Positions 7,549 to 9,713 of a stretch of DNA of 9,713 nt are shown here, one piece after another. The position numbers and the translations under genes were made by a program. Position 1 is the stretch's first letter. Every line of letters begins with the position of its first letter. Below the pieces are notes generated by a model. It searched no databases and had not been told where the DNA came from. It was given only the letters and a program-made list of their open reading frames with translations. The stretch is from Thermoproteota archaeon. GTDB lineage: Archaea; Thermoproteota; Korarchaeia; Korarchaeales; Korarchaeaceae. Where the stretch lies: positions 1 to 9,713 of the forward strand of contig DRBY01000134.1 in NCBI GenBank assembly GCA_011042755.1, in the 5' to 3' direction.

Positions 7549-7555
7549 ATAATTA
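7549..7555 (-). promoter_or_regulatory. Possible internal TATA-like box before the M20 gene
   Basis: TAATTAT overlaps the TAA stop of the proteasome gene and is centred about 25 bases before the M20 ATG at 7527. The GGGGGAGG site there sits unusually close to the ATG (two bases), so a short-leader or leaderless start from this box is possible. AT-rich heptamers are common, so this is only suggestive. Confidence 0.25.
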
Positions 7556-8170
7556 GCGCTCCAACTCGGCCGCCCTCCAGGGCTTTCTGACGGGAACGAA
7601 TTCCTCTCTCACGCCCTCCTCTGTGATCACAACGAGGTCAATACCGTCACCCGAGAGGGCATCTCTCTCAATGGCTGCTATCATGGCCCTCTTCGCGAGT
7701 TCTACGGCCTCGCTCTCCTCCATGTCCTTTCTGAACTCCCTTTCCAGAATACCAGTCGCCAGCTGGGCGCCGGTACCCTCTGCCGCAAAATCGTCTTCTA
7801 GCATACCGCCGGCGGCGTCCACGGCTATAATCTGAGGTCCATCGGGTGACAGGCCTCCCACGACGATTTCCGCTAGGAAAAACCTGCTAAACCTCCCGCT
7901 GTACAGCAGAATAGACAGGAGCCTGGCTACGTTGGCCGGGGTGGCCTTCTTCCTCTCATCCAGCTCGTATATCCTGATGTTGTAGATGAGGGAATCGTAG
8001 AGTTCCTGGAAGTCTGCGGGTAAGCCAGCGAATGCAACCCCCACCCTGTCATTTACGGGAAAGACCTTCCTTGCAGACCTACTCAAGATGAATGTCCCGT
8101 AAGACACTCTCCTGTCGGCAGCCAGTACGACCCCGTTCTTGAATTTCAGACCTAGCGCCGTGGCTAACAC
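7553..8170 (-). CDS. psmB: Proteasome beta subunit, PsmB1-like, lacking catalytic Thr1
   Basis: This 205-residue protein is a 20S proteasome beta-type subunit. Aligned without gaps to the family start TTTVGL, its start reads ATALGL, so the Thr1 nucleophile is Ala3 here. The two supporting residues remain at the expected spacing: Asp19 (AADRR, Asp17 equivalent) and Lys35 (SARKVF, Lys33 equivalent), as does RDALSGDGID (Asp170, Ser173). From memory, crenarchaeal PsmB1 proteins begin similarly (ATAVGL), with catalysis by a second beta subunit not seen in this window. The start is GTG at 8170; an in-frame TGA nine bases before it excludes a longer propeptide. GGAGG and GGTGA lie just upstream. Its role is probably structural or regulatory in a mixed-beta core particle. 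M20 follows directly. Confidence 0.93.
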   Translation of the reverse strand: MLATALGLKFKNGVVLAADRRVSYGTFILSRSARKVFPVNDRVGVAFAGLPADFQELYDSLIYNIRIYELDERKKATPANVARLLSILLYSGRFSRFFLAEIVVGGLSPDGPQIIAVDAAGGMLEDDFAAEGTGAQLATGILEREFRKDMEESEAVELAKRAMIAAIERDALSGDGIDLVVITEEGVREEFVPVRKPWRAAELER

Positions 8171-8209
8171 TCTGGGTCACCGCCTCCGATGAGTTAAATC
8201 CGCCTTGAC

Positions 8210-8217
8210 TATTAAAA
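8210..8217 (-). promoter_or_regulatory. TATA-like box for the proteasome beta gene
   Basis: TTTTAATA on the minus strand would place transcription start near 8188, giving a leader of about 18 bases that holds GGAGGCGGTGA before the GTG at 8170. The TTTT within it, 31 bases after the tRNA-Thr end, could also help end the tRNA transcript. It is inferred from composition and spacing. Confidence 0.45.
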
Positions 8218-8247
8218 CGCTGACAGATAGGATCAGAGGACGTATCG

Positions 8248-8324
8248 TGGAGCCCCGGGCGGGATTCGAACCCGCGACCCCCGCCTTACCAAGGCGGTGC
8301 TCCGCCGGGCTGAGCTACCGGGGC
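8248..8324 (-). tRNA. tRNA-Thr (anticodon GGT), CCA encoded, no intron
   Basis: All four arms fold. The acceptor GCCCCGG pairs with CCGGGGC, the D stem is GCTC/GAGC with a nine-base loop, the anticodon stem is CCGCC/GGCGG around TTGGTAA, and the T arm is GCGGG-TTCGAAT-CCCGC with a five-base variable region. The anticodon GGT occupies 8288-8290. The discriminator is T, as usual for archaeal tRNA-Thr, and the CCA end is encoded. Total length is 77 bases with CCA. Stems are almost wholly G-C, which fits a thermophile. Confidence 0.97.
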
Positions 8325-8348
8325 ACCTAGCGAGAAGTCACGTCTCCA

Positions 8349-8358
8349 TATTTAAAGC
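8349..8358 (-). promoter_or_regulatory. TATA box of tRNA-Thr
   Basis: GCTTTAAATA on the minus strand is centred about 29 bases before the tRNA 5' end at 8324. Transcription would start two to four bases before the mature end. It is a near-consensus archaeal box A and the best promoter match in the window. Confidence 0.7.
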
Positions 8359-8381
8359 TTGGCAGATGGTCCCTTTAGTTC

Positions 8382-8708
8382 TTAGCGATGTCTACTCAAT
8401 TTTCTAAGAACCAGCAGGAAGTGGTAGTCGCCAAATCCATACTTGGATCTCAAGAGGTACTCTAAATGATCGGAGAACACGCAGGGCGCCTTGCACGTTG
8501 GTGGTCTTTTTGCTGAGGCCGCCACCCTCATCCACTCTTCGCTTAGCTCCTTAAACCTCGGAGAAGTGGTGATAGCATCTAAGAACGTGATTGTAAGGTC
8601 GGCCGCGAGCTCAAGGGCTTTTGGTTGAGATAGTCCATTCTCTCTGGCAACTTCCATAATTAGCTCTCTCAACCTCTTCCTAGTAGACAAGTCCCCTGAT
8701 TTGTCCAT
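8382..8708 (-). CDS. Small uncharacterised helical protein
   Basis: I do not recognise this gene. The product from ATG at 8708 is 108 residues, rich in Leu, Arg, Lys and Glu, and probably all helical. Helices are likely near 8-25, 28-46, 51-66 and 79-104. A Cys-X3-Cys pair (TCKAPC, 72-76) sits in a Pro/Lys loop; two cysteines alone are too few for a clear zinc site. No signal peptide or membrane segment is seen. An upstream in-frame ATG at 8726 would add six residues, but AGGAGGCGA directly after it is a good ribosome site eight bases before 8708, so the shorter start is preferred. The gene stands between two tRNA genes on the same strand. Arg/Lys content and context would allow RNA binding, but this is a guess. 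Confidence 0.65.
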   Translation of the reverse strand: MDKSGDLSTRKRLRELIMEVARENGLSQPKALELAADLTITFLDAITTSPRFKELSEEWMRVAASAKRPPTCKAPCVFSDHLEYLLRSKYGFGDYHFLLVLRKLSRHR

Positions 8709-8713
8709 GCGGG

Positions 8714-8722
8714 ATCGCCTCC
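8714..8722 (-). promoter_or_regulatory. Ribosome binding site deciding the start of the small helical protein
   Basis: AGGAGGCGA closely matches the archaeal GGAGGTGA consensus, and its GGAGG core ends eight bases before ATG at 8708. Because it lies inside the codons that would follow the ATG at 8726, it favours the inner start. Confidence 0.6.
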
Positions 8723-8949
8723 TCATTAGACGACAGGTAGAATATCAACCTGAATCTTCAAGTCGACGCACCGGTTTCCATGGGAACATAACGTCAACAG
8801 GAGGCACATTCTCATCTTAGGGAAAGAGCTGGTGTCGTATGGACGAGCTGCGAATTCGTTAACTCGAAAGTACGAGTGCAGGGCAGTAGTGCGTAGGGAG
8901 AACCAATAACTCAAGAGTCTGCTGCGCTATGTGAGGTTAAGAACGCGAA

Positions 8950-9046
8950 TGGTGCGGCCGCCGGGATTTGAACCCGGGTCTGGGGCTTACCTCGCCGACC
9001 TGCGCTTGGAGGGCCCCCATCCTAGTCCAGGCTAGACCACGGCCGC
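8950..9046 (-). tRNA. tRNA-Gly (anticodon TCC) with a 19-base intron, CCA encoded
   Basis: The acceptor GCGGCCG pairs with CGGCCGC, the discriminator is A and CCA is encoded. The T arm is CCGGG-TTCAAAT-CCCGG. The D region GTCT...GGAT has a GG-containing loop typical of archaeal tRNA-Gly. The anticodon stem GGGGC/GCCCC encloses 26 bases, seven for the loop plus a 19-base intron at 8988-9006, at the canonical site after position 37. The joined loop is CCTCCAA, anticodon TCC at 9008-9010. CCTC pairs with GAGG as a four-base helix flanked by three-base bulges CAA and TAA, the bulge-helix-bulge cut by archaeal splicing endonuclease. Position 33 is C rather than U. Reading CCA as a Trp anticodon was rejected because the anticodon stem then mispairs. 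Confidence 0.9.
8988..9006 (-). other. tRNA-Gly intron (19 bases) in a bulge-helix-bulge fold
   Basis: Removing these bases leaves a seven-base anticodon loop on perfect five-base-pair stems. The cut sites fall inside two three-base bulges separated by the helix CCTC/GAGG. Shifting the intron by one base either way gives the same mature tRNA because of flanking A residues, so the exact ends cannot be told from the sequence. Confidence 0.8.
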
Positions 9047-9071
9047 TCGAGAAGGAGTTACTTCACTCCTC

Positions 9072-9078
9072 TTTTTTA
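9072..9078 (-). promoter_or_regulatory. Possible TATA-like box of tRNA-Gly
   Basis: TAAAAAA on the minus strand is centred about 29 bases before the tRNA 5' end at 9046, the same spacing as for tRNA-Thr. It lies just after the stop of the aIF2 gamma gene. The match to a box A is weaker than for tRNA-Thr, and read-through from aIF2 gamma is an alternative. Confidence 0.4.
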
Positions 9079-9081
9079 CTC

Positions 9082-9713
9082 TTACCCGGGCTTATACTCG
9101 GATCCACCCTCTATGAAGCCGTAACCTACGAGCCTCCACCTACCCCCTATCCTCATCGAGATGGCCAGCCTCTGCCCCTCCTCCGCACACACGGGTATCC
9201 TCAGGATGGCCGTTAGGTTGTCTTCTGGGTCAATCGTCTTGACTATTACTGGAACCGTCGCGGTTCCCACGTTTAGCGTTATTAGCTCCCTAGGCTTCGG
9301 CCTCCTAGTCTCTATTTCCTCTCTCAGTCCTACGATACGCTCCATGAACGTAGCTCTTATGTCGAGTTCTTGCCAAGTTGGCGGAAGTTCGCCAGGTAGT
9401 CCGACGACATTTCCGACCATGTTATCTGCCTTAGTGATAGCAGGATCCAGCTTAGTACCCACACCGATGAGCCCTCCGGGGACGGCGTAGTGCAGCTCCG
9501 TAGTCTCGCTGCGCAGGCTGACGATCTCTGTAGTTATTGGGAGGAACTTACCTGCCGCATACACTCCGGGCCTAAGCTCAATCTCATCACCGACGGAGAA
9601 CTTCCCTTGGATTATCGTGCCTCCCAGAACTCCGCCAACCAGCTTGTCGGGTCGGGTGCCAGGTCTGTTCACGTCAAAAGATCTGGCAACGTACATCCTC
9701 GGCGGCTTCGTCA
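9082..9713 (-). CDS. eif2g: Translation initiation factor aIF2 gamma subunit (partial, N-terminus cut by window edge)
   Basis: About 210 C-terminal residues are present, and the frame stays open through the right edge. It enters the window with KPPRMYVARSFDVNRPGT, the well-conserved join between the G domain and beta-barrel domain II of a/eIF2 gamma. Domain II follows (GGVLGGTIIQGKFSVGDEIELRPG, given here as the recognised block at about 9565-9640), then the GVGTKLDPAITKADNMVGNV segment and domain III ending in GGRWRLVGYGFIEGG. The ATG at 9696 is an internal methionine, not the start. The factor is the core GTPase of the aIF2 heterotrimer that brings initiator Met-tRNA to the small subunit. 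The GTP-binding motifs lie outside the window. A tRNA-Gly gene begins 35 bases downstream. Confidence 0.96.
   Translation of the reverse strand, partial: TKPPRMYVARSFDVNRPGTRPDKLVGGVLGGTIIQGKFSVGDEIELRPGVYAAGKFLPITTEIVSLRSETTELHYAVPGGLIGVGTKLDPAITKADNMVGNVVGLPGELPPTWQELDIRATFMERIVGLREEIETRRPKPRELITLNVGTATVPVIVKTIDPEDNLTAILRIPVCAEEGQRLAISMRIGGRWRLVGYGFIEGGSEYKPG

Noticed and set aside
8382..8726. The longer version of the small unknown gene starting at 8726
   Set aside because: Its first codons form a strong ribosome site placed for the inner ATG at 8708.
8726..8914. A 62-codon minus-strand frame starting with TTG, ending at the ATG at 8726
   Set aside because: It has no ribosome site, starts with a rare codon and its sequence looks random with many Cys/Ser/Arg. 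The 8727-8949 stretch is better treated as an intergenic spacer; I found no clear C/D or H/ACA box pattern there.
8950..9046. Reading the tRNA as tRNA-Trp (anticodon CCA), which would restore U33
   Set aside because: Shifting the register by one base mispairs the anticodon stem (C31 against A39) and breaks the D stem; acceptor, discriminator and D arm fit Gly.
9082..9696. ATG at 9696 as the start of the aIF2 gamma gene
   Set aside because: The frame stays open to the right edge and upstream codons give TKPPR, matching the family; the Met is internal.
1..9713. Mobile elements, CRISPR arrays, integrase sites or toxin-antitoxin pairs
   Set aside because: Reading both strands showed no repeated units, terminal inverted repeats or recognisable proteins of these classes.

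Overview
The window looks archaeal, most likely from a thermophile of the TACK group (crenarchaeal, korarchaeal or a relative). The reasons are: a C-terminal part of aIF2 gamma, a proteasome beta subunit of PsmB1 type, a Trm-G10 tRNA methyltransferase, a NOG1 GTPase and a COG1325 exosome-associated RNA-binding protein; a tRNA with a short intron in a bulge-helix-bulge fold; TATA-like boxes about 25 bases before starts; many AGG/AGA arginine codons; frequent TTG starts behind GGAGG/GGTGA ribosome sites; and very GC-rich tRNA stems. The species cannot be fixed from the sequence.

Layout. At 1-1149 (minus, cut off at the left edge) lies a signal-peptide protein with an outer domain, one membrane helix and a cytosolic winged helix. 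A 120-base divergent spacer (1150-1269) separates it from a two-gene plus-strand unit: a small Toprim protein (1270-1659) and a COG1325 RNA-binding protein (1677-2210). The second gene runs head-on into RNase Z and overlaps its end by 20 bases. Everything from 2191 to the right edge is on the minus strand. In transcription order it is: aIF2 gamma (partial), intron-containing tRNA-Gly(TCC), a small unknown gene, tRNA-Thr(GGT), proteasome beta, an M20 metallopeptidase homologue, a site-2-protease-like M50 membrane protease, NOG1, Trm-G10 and RNase Z. The last four form a chain with overlapping or nearly abutting genes; NOG1, Trm-G10 and RNase Z all start with TTG next to or over the preceding stop.

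How it fits together. The right and middle parts combine translation and RNA maturation (initiation factor, two tRNAs, a tRNA 3'-end nuclease, a tRNA methylase, a ribosome-assembly GTPase, an exosome-linked protein, a Toprim protein) with protein turnover (proteasome beta, M20, M50). This is a housekeeping neighbourhood rather than a mobile or defence island: I see no transposon, CRISPR array, integrase or long repeat.

The most unusual points are: the proteasome beta subunit has Ala where catalytic Thr1 should be; the M20 protein has lost one metal ligand and the dimer-interface histidine; the tRNA-Gly carries C33 instead of the near-universal U33, and that base pairs in the intron fold; and a membrane-anchored winged-helix protein is driven by an apparently leaderless promoter.
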